DNA of 59,983 nt, taken from NCBI GenBank assembly GCA_900472485.1, contig UCII01000001.1, forward strand, positions 1 through 59,983, read 5' to 3'. Of the stretch, positions 9,445 through 18,889 are shown one piece after another. The notes below the pieces were generated by a model. That model was given only the letters and a program-made list of their open reading frames with translations, was not told the DNA's origin and did no database searches. The position numbers and the translations under genes are program-made. Each line of letters begins with the position of its first letter. Position 1 is the stretch's first letter. Source of the stretch: Hyphomicrobiales bacterium. GTDB taxonomy: Bacteria > Pseudomonadota > Alphaproteobacteria > Rhizobiales > Rhizobiaceae.

Positions 9445-9654
9445 AAAATTACCCTCAAAAGCATAATAGTTCTCTGTTCGCCTCGCCGATTATAGGCATA
9501 ATCCCGCCAGAAAACAGCGCATGCTCGCCGGCGAGGAACGGCGATCGGAGGAAAAATCGCGATTTCGGCCCGTTCCGCAATCAATGCGACACTGGACGAA
9601 AATGCCGTCAATTTCCCTGCCGCTGCTTATTCGATCGACTTGAAGGTGAGGATC
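9445..9654. promoter_or_regulatory. Divergent control region of agpT and the aga-agp genes
   Basis: This 210-base gap separates the AraC-type gene from the first alpha-galactosidase and must hold both promoters. A 12-bp palindrome CTCGCCGGCGAG lies at 9523-9534 in its middle. I could not pick convincing -35/-10 pairs, as expected for an activator-dependent promoter. The start of the plus-strand gene is fixed by GAAGGTGAGG before the ATG at 9655. Confidence 0.4.
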
Positions 9655-11121
9655 ATGAGTTTCAAAATCGCTATCATCGGCGCCGGCAGCGTCGGCTTCA
9701 CGAAAAAGCTGTTCACCGACATTCTCTGCGTGCCGGAATTCCGCGACGTCGAGTTCGCGCTGACCGACGTAAGTGAGCACAATCTGACGATGATCAAGGC
9801 GATCCTCGACCGGATCGTCGAATCCAACAAGCTCCCGACACGCGTCACGGCTACCACCAATCGCCGCAAGGCGCTGGAAGGCGCGCGCTACGTTATCAGC
9901 TGCGTCCGCGTCGGCGGCCTCGAAGCCTATGCCGAAGATATCCGCATTCCGCTGAAATATGGCATCGACCAGTGCGTCGGCGATACGATCTGTGCCGGCG
10001 GCATCCTCTACGGCCAGCGCAATATTCCGGTCATCCTCGATTTCTGCAAGGATATCCGTGAAGTCGCCGAAACCGGCGCCAAGTTCCTGAATTATGCCAA
10101 CCCGATGGCGATGAACACCTGGGCGGCGATCGAATACGGCAAGGTCGACACGATCGGCCTTTGCCATGGCGTCCAGCATGGAGCCGAACAGATCGCCGAA
10201 GTGCTCGGTGCCAAGGACAAGCGCGAACTCGATTATATCTGCTCGGGCATCAACCACCAGACCTGGTTCGTCGATCTGCGCTTCAACGGTCGCAAGATCG
10301 GCAAAGATGAGCTGATCGCCGCATTCGAGGCGCATCCGGTCTATTCGCAGCAGGAGAAGCTGCGCATCGACGTTCTCAAGCGTTTCGGCGTCTATTCGAC
10401 CGAGAGCAACGGACACCTGTCGGAATACCTGCCCTGGTATCGCAAGCGCCCCGACGAGATCAACAAGTGGATCGACATGTCGGACTGGATCCATGGCGAG
10501 ACCGGCGGCTATCTGCGTCACTCCACAGAGACGCGCAACTGGTTCGAGACGGAATTCCCGCAGATCCTCGACAGTGCCTCGCAGCCGATCGACCCAGCAC
10601 GCCGCTCCAACGAGCATGCCAGCCATATTCTCGAAGCGCTGGAAACCAATCGCGTCTATCGTGGCCATTTCAACGTCAAGAACAATGGCGTCATCACCAA
10701 TTTGCCTGCCGATGCCATCATCGAGTCACCCGGCTTTGTCGATCGCTTCGGCATCAACATGGTGGCGGGAATTACTCTGCCGGAGGCATGTGCAGCCACC
10801 TGCATATCCTCGATCAACGTTCAGCGCATGTCAGTCCATGCCGCTATCAGCGGCGATATTGACCTCTTGAAGCTTGCCGTCCTGCATGATCCGCTGGTCG
10901 GTGCCGTCGCCACACCGGAGGAGGTTTGGCAGATGGTCGACGAAATGGTGGTCGCCGAGGCCCGTTGGCTGCCGCAATATGCCCACGCAGTCGATGGCGC
11001 GAAGGAGCGCTTGTCGCAGGGCAAGGTCAAGACGCGCGATTGGAAGGGTGCGGCAAGCCGCAATGTACGCTCGATCGAAGAGTTGCGGGCAGAAAAGGCC
11101 GCGCTGAAGCAGGCCGGCTGA
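9655..11121 (+). CDS. GH4 alpha-galactosidase
   Basis: Cytoplasmic NAD+- and Mn2+-dependent glycosidase of family GH4, 488 residues; cleavage runs through oxidation at C3. The N-terminal Rossmann motif is GAGSVGFTKK, followed by family motifs NYANPMAMNTW, the metal-ligand cysteine in GLCHGVQHG and the metal-ligand histidine in SGINHQTWF. The start at 9655 (MSFKIA) has a good ribosome site; a start five codons earlier does not. It is the first gene of a plus-strand run with the Opp-type importer and a second GH4 gene. This matches the S. meliloti agp locus, where GH4 alpha-galactosidases accompany AgpA. Confidence 0.93.
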   Translation: MSFKIAIIGAGSVGFTKKLFTDILCVPEFRDVEFALTDVSEHNLTMIKAILDRIVESNKLPTRVTATTNRRKALEGARYVISCVRVGGLEAYAEDIRIPLKYGIDQCVGDTICAGGILYGQRNIPVILDFCKDIREVAETGAKFLNYANPMAMNTWAAIEYGKVDTIGLCHGVQHGAEQIAEVLGAKDKRELDYICSGINHQTWFVDLRFNGRKIGKDELIAAFEAHPVYSQQEKLRIDVLKRFGVYSTESNGHLSEYLPWYRKRPDEINKWIDMSDWIHGETGGYLRHSTETRNWFETEFPQILDSASQPIDPARRSNEHASHILEALETNRVYRGHFNVKNNGVITNLPADAIIESPGFVDRFGINMVAGITLPEACAATCISSINVQRMSVHAAISGDIDLLKLAVLHDPLVGAVATPEEVWQMVDEMVVAEARWLPQYAHAVDGAKERLSQGKVKTRDWKGAASRNVRSIEELRAEKAALKQAG

Positions 11122-11134
11122 GGAACAACAGATC

Positions 11135-11192
11135 GGAAGACAATGGCTGCGGCGGCAGAGGGGTGATATCCCGCCGCAGCCGGCCGTCTTCC
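11135..11192 (+). terminator. Two-part hairpin between the galactosidase gene and agpA
   Basis: GGAAGAC/GTCTTCC (7 bp) encloses an 11-bp perfect stem (11145-11155 with 11171-11181), followed by GTTTTA. It could terminate or attenuate transcription after the galactosidase gene, or protect the 5' end of agpA mRNA after cleavage. Confidence 0.6.
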
Positions 11193-11253
11193 GTTTTACG
11201 GGAGGAACGCGACGCCTGAACGGAAAGCTCGCGATATTGGGAGAGAGAACAAG

Positions 11254-13341
11254 ATGAGACATTTTCGACCGATCGGCCTTCTCGCCGCATTGACGATTGC
11301 CACATCCGCGATCGCCATCAGCGCCTACGCAGCCGAGCCGACAGTGCCGCCCGTTCCGCCGGTTTTCCCGGCTGAGGGCAAGATCAAATATGTCGAGCGC
11401 AACTCCATCTTGGAGTTCAAGGCTTTGCCGGACTATCACGAGCCCGCCTGGGTGACGGACAAGTTCGTAAAGACCGGCAAGCTGCCGCCCGTCAAGGATC
11501 GCCTGCCGAAAGAACCTCTGGTCTTCAAGACGGGCAACATGCCCGACGGCGTCGGCGTCTATGGCGATACCATGCGCCATGTTATCGGCGGCCGGCCGGA
11601 GGGCTGGAACTACGGCGCCGGTCAAACCCAGGGCTGGGGCGGCATCGACATCGCCCTTTCGGAGTGCCTGACGCGCACGGCTCCCCTCTTCCAGGTGGAG
11701 GCAAAGGATACCGAACCGCTGCCGAACCTTGCCAAGGGCTGGGAATGGTCGCCCGACGGCCATAAGCTCACCATGCATCTGATCGAAGGTGCAAAATGGT
11801 CCGACGGCGTGCCGTTCAACGCCGATGACATCATGTTCTACTGGGAAGACGAGGTCATCGACCCGAACGTCTCGCCGCTCGGCGGCGGCGCATCGCCGGA
11901 AGCTTTCGGTGAGGGAACGACCCTCAAGAAGATCGACGATTACACCGTCGAATGGACCTTCAAGGACGCCTTCCCGAAGCAATATCTCTACACGATGGCC
12001 TATCCGAATTTCTGCCCGGGCCCATCTCATATCCTGAAGCCGCAGCACCCGAAATATTCCAAGAACACCTACGATCAGTTCAAGAACGCTTTCCCGCCGG
12101 AATATATGAACATTCCGGTCATGGGCGCCTGGGTGCCGGTCGAATACCGGCCTGACGATATCATCGTCCTGCGTCGCAATCCCTACTACTGGAAGGTCGA
12201 CGAGAAGGGTAATCAGCTGCCCTACCTCAATGAGCTGCATTACAAGCTCTCGACCTGGGCGGATCGCGACGTGCAGGCGGTTGCCGGTTCCGGCGACTTT
12301 TCGAACCTGGAGCAGCCGGAAAATTTCGTCGCTTCGCTGAAGCGCGCCGCACAGCCCGATGCGCCCGCTCGTCTTGCCTTCGGCCCTCGCCTCATCGGCT
12401 ATAACCTGCAGATGAATTTCTCCGCCAATGGCTGGGGCAATCCCGATCCGCGTGCTCAGGCCATTCGCGACCTGAACCGCAATGAGGATTTCCGCAAGGC
12501 CGTTACGATGGCGTTGGACCGCAAAGCCCTCGGCGAGTCACTGGTCAAGGGCCCGTTCACGGCGATTTATCCGGGCGGTCTTTCCTCCGGCAGCAGCTTC
12601 TATGATCGCAATTCCACCGTCTATTATCCGTTCGATCTTGCCGCGGCCAAGGCCGAGCTTGCGAAGGCCGGTCTGAAGGATACCGACGGCGACGGCATCG
12701 TAAATTTCCCGGCCAACGTCAACGGGGGCAAGGATGTCGAGATCACCCTGCTGGTCAGCAACGACTACACCACCGACAAGAGCCTGGCCGAAGGCGTCGT
12801 TGGCCAGATGGAGAAGCTCGGGCTGCGCGTCATCATCAACGCGCTCGACGGACCCAAGCGCGATGATGCCAATTACGGCGGCCGCTTCGATTGGATGGTT
12901 CGACGTAACAGTACGGAGCTGGCCTCGGTCGTCCAGAATACGGAGCAGCTTGCACCTGTCGGTCCTCGCACGAGCTGGAACCATCGTGCGGGTGCGGATG
13001 GCACGGTCGATCTCATGCCCTTCGAAAAGGACATGGTGGATGTCGTCAGCAAATTCACGACATCGAAGGACAACGACGAACGCGTGGCTTTGATGAAGCA
13101 GTTCCAGAAGATCTCGACGGGACACCTCTACAATATCGGTCTGACCGAATATCCAGGTGCACTGATCATCAACAAGCGCTTCTCCAACGTTCCTCCGGGC
13201 ACGCCGATCTTCCTCTTCAACTGGGCAGAGGACTCAATCATCCGCGAGCGCCTTTGGGTCGCAGCTGACAAGCAGGGCAAGTACGAACTCTTCCCCGAAG
13301 AGCTTCCGGGTGCTCCTGGCAGCGCCGGTCCGATCAAGTAG
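11254..13341 (+). CDS. agpA: Alpha-galactoside-binding protein of Opp-type importer (SBP family 5)
   Basis: Periplasmic binding protein, 695 residues, family 5 (peptide/oligosaccharide). A Sec signal peptide covers about residues 1-27 (LLAALTIATSA, cleavage near AYAAEP). Family-5 features include LAKGWEWSPDGHKLTMHLIEGAKWSDGVP, shortened here to its start LAKGWEWSPDG, and GLTEYPGALI late in the protein. It is longer than classical OppA (about 540). S. meliloti AgpA is a family-5 protein needed for melibiose and raffinose uptake, and the surrounding gene order agrees. The ATG follows GGGAGAGAG. Strong hairpins lie on both sides, consistent with high, separately tuned expression. Confidence 0.9.
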   Translation: MRHFRPIGLLAALTIATSAIAISAYAAEPTVPPVPPVFPAEGKIKYVERNSILEFKALPDYHEPAWVTDKFVKTGKLPPVKDRLPKEPLVFKTGNMPDGVGVYGDTMRHVIGGRPEGWNYGAGQTQGWGGIDIALSECLTRTAPLFQVEAKDTEPLPNLAKGWEWSPDGHKLTMHLIEGAKWSDGVPFNADDIMFYWEDEVIDPNVSPLGGGASPEAFGEGTTLKKIDDYTVEWTFKDAFPKQYLYTMAYPNFCPGPSHILKPQHPKYSKNTYDQFKNAFPPEYMNIPVMGAWVPVEYRPDDIIVLRRNPYYWKVDEKGNQLPYLNELHYKLSTWADRDVQAVAGSGDFSNLEQPENFVASLKRAAQPDAPARLAFGPRLIGYNLQMNFSANGWGNPDPRAQAIRDLNRNEDFRKAVTMALDRKALGESLVKGPFTAIYPGGLSSGSSFYDRNSTVYYPFDLAAAKAELAKAGLKDTDGDGIVNFPANVNGGKDVEITLLVSNDYTTDKSLAEGVVGQMEKLGLRVIINALDGPKRDDANYGGRFDWMVRRNSTELASVVQNTEQLAPVGPRTSWNHRAGADGTVDLMPFEKDMVDVVSKFTTSKDNDERVALMKQFQKISTGHLYNIGLTEYPGALIINKRFSNVPPGTPIFLFNWAEDSIIRERLWVAADKQGKYELFPEELPGAPGSAGPIK

Positions 13342-13355
13342 GGTCGTATGAAACA

Positions 13356-13390
13356 CCCATGGCAGCCGGTATGATGCCGGTTGCCATGGG
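13356..13390 (+). terminator. Hairpin after agpA
   Basis: CCCATGGCA and TGCCATGGG pair perfectly, followed inward by a G-T pair and CCGG/CCGG: about 14 bp of stem around a 7-base loop. No T-tract follows. It starts 14 bases after the agpA stop and probably stabilises the upstream mRNA or attenuates read-through into the permease genes. Confidence 0.65.
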
Positions 13391-13499
13391 ACCTGAAACA
13401 TCCAGCGATCAGCTATCGCCGGGATAGAATTGAACCGCCGGCGTATATCACCCCGATGGGGTGGGACTGCCGACAGCATCAAGAGAAGCGAACCGTCCG

Positions 13500-14510
13500 A
13501 TGTTACGATTCCTGCTCGTGCGAATAGCCTCCGCCATTCCCGTGCTCTTCATCCTGAGCGTGGTGACCTTCGCGATCATTCAGGCACCGCCTGGCGACTA
13601 TGCCGATTACATACGCTCGCAATTGATGAACCAGGGCGGTGCATCCTTCGCCCAAGCCGATGAACAGGCGCAAATTTACCGCCGCGAACACGGGCTCGAC
13701 AAGCCGCTGGTGGTTCAATACGTCAACTGGATCGGCGGCATCGTCACCAAGGGCGATTTCGGCTACAGCATGTTCTACAACAAACCCGTCGCCGATGTCG
13801 TTGGAGAGCGTCTGCCGCGGACCTTGGCTCTCGCGCTGGTTTGCCACATCTTCGCATCCGTTCTCGGTATCGGTTTCGGCATATGGGCGGCGACACGGCA
13901 ATATAGCTGGATCGACAGCCTCCTGTCGGGTATTTCCTTTTTGGGCATGACGGTGCCGCGCTTCCTGATGGCGCTGATCATCGTTTATCTTCTCGTCTTC
14001 CAGCTCAACGTCTCGGAGATCGGCAGCTTTTTCTCGCCGCAATATGGCGGTGCGCCCTGGTCCTGGGCCAAATTCGTCGATCTGGTCAGGCATGTCTGGC
14101 CTGTCGTTGCGATCGCGACGTTTGGCGGCCTCGCCTACAATATGCGCGTCATGCGCGGCAATCTTCTTGACACGCTGAATGCCCAATATGTGGAGACCGC
14201 GCGGGCGAAGGGCCTTTCCGGTGGCGCCGTCGTCATGCGCCATGCTGTGCCGAACGCGCTGCATCCGCTCGTCATGTATCAGGGCGTCGTCCTGCCCTAC
14301 ATGCTGACCGGCGAGATCGAGACAGCCATCATCTTCACGCTGCCGACCGTCGGCCCGGCCATCGTCGGCTCGATGGCGATCGGCGACGTCTATGTGACGG
14401 CAACCTTCATGATGGTGCTTTCGGCCACCCTCATTGTCGGCAATATCATCGCCGATATGCTGCTTGCGCTGCTCGATCCGCGCGTCCGTCAACAGGGAGG
14501 AATACATTGA
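13500..14510 (+). CDS. agpB: Alpha-galactoside importer permease 1 (OppB-like)
   Basis: Inner-membrane permease, 336 residues, with the DppB/OppB pattern: TM1 at residues ~5-28, a large periplasmic loop, then five more helices. The ATPase-docking loop reads RAKGLSGGAVVMRHAVPNAL. I chose the ATG at 13500 (MLRFLLVRIAS), which gives the canonical N-terminus; the ribosome site (AGAGAAG) is modest. Its TGA overlaps the next gene's ATG (TGATG), so the two permeases are translationally coupled. Symbol by analogy to the agp locus. Confidence 0.88.
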   Translation: MLRFLLVRIASAIPVLFILSVVTFAIIQAPPGDYADYIRSQLMNQGGASFAQADEQAQIYRREHGLDKPLVVQYVNWIGGIVTKGDFGYSMFYNKPVADVVGERLPRTLALALVCHIFASVLGIGFGIWAATRQYSWIDSLLSGISFLGMTVPRFLMALIIVYLLVFQLNVSEIGSFFSPQYGGAPWSWAKFVDLVRHVWPVVAIATFGGLAYNMRVMRGNLLDTLNAQYVETARAKGLSGGAVVMRHAVPNALHPLVMYQGVVLPYMLTGEIETAIIFTLPTVGPAIVGSMAIGDVYVTATFMMVLSATLIVGNIIADMLLALLDPRVRQQGGIH

Positions 14511-15637
14511 TGCTGGCCTTCAGCAACTCCCCGCCATCGCCGGAAGAAAAGATCCAGCTCAAAAGCGGCAATGAAAGCTATATCGCGCTGGTCTGGCGGC
14601 GCCTGAAGCGTTCCTGGACGGGCATGAGCGGTCTCGTTCTCGTCATCCTGCTGCTGATGATGGCGATTTTTGCCGAATTCGTAGCACCACTCGATCCGAA
14701 GGCGACCGATACCGGTTTTGCGCCGCCGCAGGTCATCAGTTTCCATGACAAGGACGGCAACTTCGTCTTTCTGCCCCGTGTCTACGCGCTTGCCGAGACG
14801 ACGGATCTCGACCCGGTCACCTTCCAGCCGATCGTCGGGCCAGACTATGACCACCCGCGCCTGCTCGGCTTCTTCGTCAAGGGTGATCCCTATTATTTGT
14901 TTGGCCTGATCCCCGGCAACCGCCATCTCTTCGGCGCGATCGACGGCGGTCCGGTGCATTTCCTCGGCACCGACAAGTTCGGGCGGGATGTGTTGTCGCG
15001 CGCCATCTATGGTTCGCGCATCTCGCTGATGATCGCCTTGACCGTGGTTTCCATCGTCACCATCGTCGGCACGACGATCGGCATGATCTCCGGTTATTTC
15101 GGTGGTGCGGTGGACGCCTGGATCCAGCGTTTCGTCGAGGTCGTACTGGCTTTCCCGCAAGTGCCGCTCTATCTGGCGCTGACCTCCCTGATCCCCGTGA
15201 CTGCGCCTACGAACGTCTTCCTCGCGTTCGTCATTATCGTGATGTCGGCGCTCGGCTGGGCGCAGATGTCCCGCGAGGTTCGCGGCAAGACGCTGGCTCT
15301 GGCACGGATCGAGTATGTTCGCGCCGCGATGGCGGTGGGGGCAACCGATTGGCGGATCATCCTGCAGCATATCCTGCCGAACGTCATGAGCCACGTCATC
15401 GTCGCGGTGACGCTCGCAATCCCGAGCGTGGTTCTGCTGGAATCCTTCCTCGGCTTCCTGGGTTTTGCCGTCAAGCCGCCACTGATCTCATGGGGTCTGA
15501 TGCTGCAGGATACGTCGACCTATTCGGTCATCGGTTCCTACCCCTGGATCCTCTCGCCCGTCGCCTTCGTTCTCGTCACCGTCTTCGCCTTCAATGCGCT
15601 CGGCGACGGCCTGCGCGACGCAATCGATCCTTATTGA
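14510..15637 (+). CDS. agpC: Alpha-galactoside importer permease 2 (OppC-like)
   Basis: Inner-membrane permease, 375 residues, longer than classical OppC (about 300) because of an extra periplasmic segment of some 80 residues after TM1. Typical OppC motifs are FLGTDKFGRDVLSR and the docking loop YVRAAMAVGATDWRII, with FLGFLGFAVKPP near the end. The start at 14510 has AGGGAGG nine bases upstream and overlaps the previous stop. The same extra segment occurs in the paralogous permease at 29428-30603, so the two importers belong to one subfamily. Confidence 0.88.
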   Translation: MLAFSNSPPSPEEKIQLKSGNESYIALVWRRLKRSWTGMSGLVLVILLLMMAIFAEFVAPLDPKATDTGFAPPQVISFHDKDGNFVFLPRVYALAETTDLDPVTFQPIVGPDYDHPRLLGFFVKGDPYYLFGLIPGNRHLFGAIDGGPVHFLGTDKFGRDVLSRAIYGSRISLMIALTVVSIVTIVGTTIGMISGYFGGAVDAWIQRFVEVVLAFPQVPLYLALTSLIPVTAPTNVFLAFVIIVMSALGWAQMSREVRGKTLALARIEYVRAAMAVGATDWRIILQHILPNVMSHVIVAVTLAIPSVVLLESFLGFLGFAVKPPLISWGLMLQDTSTYSVIGSYPWILSPVAFVLVTVFAFNALGDGLRDAIDPY

Positions 15638-15648
15638 GGAGAACGGAT

Positions 15649-17319
15649 ATGGCTCTCGCACTCGTCAATCCCTATGCTCCCGACACCAGGCACGATGCCG
15701 GCGAAAAGACCACCTCGCCTGTCATCGACGCCCGCAATATTGCCGTCAAATTCAAGGTCGAGGACGGCATGGTCGATGCCGTCAAGGATATCACCTTCCA
15801 GCTTTATCGCGGAGAAACCATCGCGATCGTCGGCGAATCCGGCTCGGGAAAATCGGTAACGGCCCGCACCGTCATGGGTCTCCTGACCAAGCGTGCCGTC
15901 GTTTCCGATAAAGCCGCCGTTCATTACGACGGCAAGAACGTGCTGAAATTTTCGGAGAAGGCGCGGCGGCAGCTGCGCGGCGACCGCATCTCGATGATTT
16001 TCCAGGAGCCGATGAGCTCGCTCAACCCGATCTACACGATCGGCAGCCAGATCGTCGAGGCGATACGGGTCCATCGCAAGGTCAGCCGCCGCGACGCGGA
16101 GAAGCGGGCGCTCGATCTTCTGAAGCAGGTTCAGATCCCCGATCCGGAAGCTCGGCTGAAACAATATCCGCATCAGCTCTCGGGTGGACAGCGACAACGC
16201 GTGATGATCGCCATGGCGCTCGCCAACGATCCGGACGTGCTGATCGCCGACGAGCCGACGACGGCGCTCGACGTCACGGTGCAGGCGCAGATCCTCAATC
16301 TCATCCGCGACCTGCAAAAGCAGCTCGGCATGGCGGTCATCCTGATCACCCATGACCTAACCGTCGTGCGCCAGTTCTCCGACTATGTCTATGTGATGCA
16401 GCATGGAGAGATGCGCGAACACAATAAGACCGAAGCGCTCTTTGCCAATCCGCAGCATCCCTACACGCGGCATCTGCTGACTTCGGAGCCGCGCGGGCAT
16501 GCAAAACCGCTGCCGCCGAACTGTGACACGGTGCTCGAAGGCAAGTCGGTCAAGGTGGCCTTCATGCTGCGTCACGGCAGCTTCTTTAAGCCCGACATGC
16601 GTGAGCTCGTCGCCGTCGGCGGACTCGATCTCGAGCTGCGCCGCCACGAGACGCTCGGCCTTGTCGGCGAATCCGGCTCGGGCAAGACCACCTTCGGCCA
16701 GGCGCTGCTGCGGTTGATCGATACCGATGGCGGCGAGATTTTCTTCGACGGGCAACCGATCCACGATCGGTCTCGCGCCCAAATGCGGCCCCTGCGCTCG
16801 CGCATGCAGATCGTCTTTCAGGATCCGTTCTCGTCGCTCAACCCGCGCATGACCATCGGCCAGATCATTTGCGAGGGGCTGATTGTCAACAATCTCGGCG
16901 CCAACAAGACCGAGCGGCTGGAACGCGTCAAGGAGGCGCTCGTCAGCGCCGGCATGCCGGCCAATATTCTCTCGCGCTTCCCGCACGAGTTTTCCGGCGG
17001 CCAGCGCCAGCGCATAGCCATTGCCCGCGCCATCGCGCTCGAGCCGGAATTCATCCTTCTCGACGAGCCGACTTCGGCCCTCGACCTTTCCGTCCAGGCC
17101 CAGATCATCGACCTCCTGCGCAAGCTGCAGGACGAGCGGGGTCTGAGCTATCTCTTCATTTCCCACGACCTCAAGGTCGTGCGCGCCCTTTGCCATCGCG
17201 TGATCGTCATGCAGCACGGCAAGATCATGGAGGAAGGGCCGGTCGAAGAAGTCCTATCGCATCCCAAGACCGCTTACACAGAACGCCTTGTCAGAGCGGC
17301 GTTCGAAGTAGCTTCGTAG
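15649..17319 (+). CDS. agpD: Alpha-galactoside importer ATPase, fused OppD-OppF
   Basis: Cytoplasmic ATPase of 556 residues with two complete nucleotide-binding domains, equivalent to OppD and OppF in one chain. Domain 1: Walker [10 protein letters not shown], signature LSGGQRQRV, Walker [13 protein letters not shown]. Domain 2: Walker [10 protein letters not shown], signature FSGGQRQRI, Walker [13 protein letters not shown]. Both keep the Q- and H-loops (THDLTVV, SHDLKVV). The ATG at 15649 follows TGAGGAG; the frame is open further upstream but that part overlaps the permease gene and is not coding. It completes the importer and sits 19 bases before the second GH4 gene. Confidence 0.93.
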   Translation: MALALVNPYAPDTRHDAGEKTTSPVIDARNIAVKFKVEDGMVDAVKDITFQLYRGETIAIVGESGSGKSVTARTVMGLLTKRAVVSDKAAVHYDGKNVLKFSEKARRQLRGDRISMIFQEPMSSLNPIYTIGSQIVEAIRVHRKVSRRDAEKRALDLLKQVQIPDPEARLKQYPHQLSGGQRQRVMIAMALANDPDVLIADEPTTALDVTVQAQILNLIRDLQKQLGMAVILITHDLTVVRQFSDYVYVMQHGEMREHNKTEALFANPQHPYTRHLLTSEPRGHAKPLPPNCDTVLEGKSVKVAFMLRHGSFFKPDMRELVAVGGLDLELRRHETLGLVGESGSGKTTFGQALLRLIDTDGGEIFFDGQPIHDRSRAQMRPLRSRMQIVFQDPFSSLNPRMTIGQIICEGLIVNNLGANKTERLERVKEALVSAGMPANILSRFPHEFSGGQRQRIAIARAIALEPEFILLDEPTSALDLSVQAQIIDLLRKLQDERGLSYLFISHDLKVVRALCHRVIVMQHGKIMEEGPVEEVLSHPKTAYTERLVRAAFEVAS

Positions 17320-17338
17320 CATCCCAGGAGATTTTGAA

Positions 17339-18709
17339 ATGACAGGCACTCCCAAGATCACCTTCATCGGCGCCGGCTCGACCGTCTTCATGAAGAATAT
17401 CATCGGCGACGTCTTGCAGCGGCCCGCCCTTGCCGGCGCCAGGATCGCGCTAATGGACATCAATCCGCAGCGGCTGGACGAAAGCGCCATCGTTGCCCGC
17501 AAGCTTGCCTCGACGCTTGGCGCTTCGGCCACGGTCGAGACCTTTACCGACCAGCGCAAGGCGCTTGACGGCGCACATTTCGTCGTCGTCGCCTTCCAGA
17601 TTGGCGGCTACGAGCCCTGCACGGTCACCGATTTCGAGGTTCCGAAGAAATATGGCCTGCGCCAGACGATCGCCGACACGCTCGGCGTCGGCGGCATCAT
17701 GCGCGGCCTGCGCACGGTTCCGTATCTCTGGAAGATTTGCGAGGACATGCTCGCCGTCTGCCCGAATGCGATCATGCTGCAATATGTGAACCCGATGGCG
17801 ATCAACACCTGGGCGATCGGCGAGAAGTACCCTGATATCAAGCAGGTCGGCCTTTGCCATTCCGTACAGGGCACGGCCATGGAACTGGCGCATGATCTCG
17901 ACATTCCCTATGACGAGATCCGCTATCGTTCCGCCGGCATCAACCACATGGCCTTCTATCTCGAATTCGAGCATCGCCAGCCCGATGGTTCCTACCGCAA
18001 TCTCTATCCCGATCTCGTGCGCGCCTATCGCGAAGGACGCGCGCCGAAGCCCGGCTGGAATCCGCGCTGCCCGAACAAGGTGCGCTATGAGATGCTGACC
18101 CGCCTCGGCTATTTCGTCACCGAAAGCTCCGAGCATTTCGCCGAATATACGCCCTACTTCATCAAGGAAGGCCGCGAGGACCTGATCGAGAAGTTTGGCA
18201 TTCCGCTCGACGAGTATCCGAAGCGCTGCATCGAACAGGTGGCACGCTGGAAAAACCAGGCCGAGGAATATCGCACGGCTGAGAAGATCGAGGTCAAGCA
18301 GTCGAAGGAATATGCCTCCTCGATCATCAATTCGGTCTGGACCGGCGAGCCTTCGGTCATCTACGGCAATGTCCGCAACAATGGCTGCATCACCTCACTG
18401 CCGTTCAATTGCGCAGCGGAAGTCGCCTGCTTGGTCGACGCCTCCGGCATCCAGCCGACTTATGTCGGCGATCTGCCGCCACAGCTGACGGCCTTGATCC
18501 GCACCAACATCAATGTGCAGGAGCTGACGGTGAAGGCTCTGATGACCGAAAACCGCGAGCACATCTATCACGCCGCGATGATGGACCCTCATACGGCCGC
18601 AGAACTCGATCTCGATCAGATCTGGTCGCTCGTCGACGAATTGCTGGCAGCCCACGGCGACTGGCTGCCGGAATGGGCGCGCGGCAATCGCAAGGTTCAG
18701 GCCGCGTAA
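17339..18709 (+). CDS. GH4 alpha-galactosidase, second copy
   Basis: A second NAD+/Mn2+-dependent GH4 glycosidase, 456 residues. The Rossmann motif is GAGSTVFMKN, with QYVNPMAINTW, the metal cysteine in GLCHSVQGT and the metal histidine in SAGINHMAFY. It is shorter than the copy at 9655-11121 and clearly diverged from it, so this is not a recent duplication; the two may differ in substrate length. The ATG is preceded by CAGGAG. It is the last gene before a strong terminator, so the run from the first GH4 gene to here is likely one operon. Confidence 0.92.
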   Translation: MTGTPKITFIGAGSTVFMKNIIGDVLQRPALAGARIALMDINPQRLDESAIVARKLASTLGASATVETFTDQRKALDGAHFVVVAFQIGGYEPCTVTDFEVPKKYGLRQTIADTLGVGGIMRGLRTVPYLWKICEDMLAVCPNAIMLQYVNPMAINTWAIGEKYPDIKQVGLCHSVQGTAMELAHDLDIPYDEIRYRSAGINHMAFYLEFEHRQPDGSYRNLYPDLVRAYREGRAPKPGWNPRCPNKVRYEMLTRLGYFVTESSEHFAEYTPYFIKEGREDLIEKFGIPLDEYPKRCIEQVARWKNQAEEYRTAEKIEVKQSKEYASSIINSVWTGEPSVIYGNVRNNGCITSLPFNCAAEVACLVDASGIQPTYVGDLPPQLTALIRTNINVQELTVKALMTENREHIYHAAMMDPHTAAELDLDQIWSLVDELLAAHGDWLPEWARGNRKVQAA

Positions 18710-18737
18710 AGCCACTCTCTCCCGGCTTGCGGCCCAA

Positions 18738-18774
18738 AGGGCCTCGCGGCGGTGCCGCGGGGCCTTCCATTTTT
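18738..18774 (+). terminator. Rho-independent terminator of the aga-agp genes
   Basis: An 11-bp GC-rich stem (18740-18750 with 18754-18764, one T-G pair) with a 3-base loop is followed within five bases by a run of five T (18770-18774). It lies 30 bases after the second GH4 gene and is a textbook intrinsic terminator. Confidence 0.8.
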
Positions 18775-18889
18775 ACCGCACCGGAGAAAATGAAAATCCA
18801 AAACGCGGGCGAATATCGCCTCGATAACCCATGGCAAAGCACCCTCGCCTGGGTTAGAAAACACACGCAGTTTGGAGGAGACGAACGAC

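Noticed and set aside
9490..12240. Long minus-strand frames opposite the first GH4 gene and agpA
   Set aside because: Both coding-strand genes are intact and motif-rich; the antisense frames have no ribosome site or family features.
15349..15648. Upstream in-frame extension of the agpD ATPase
   Set aside because: It overlaps agpC in another frame; the ATG at 15649 has a strong ribosome site and gives the normal N-terminus.
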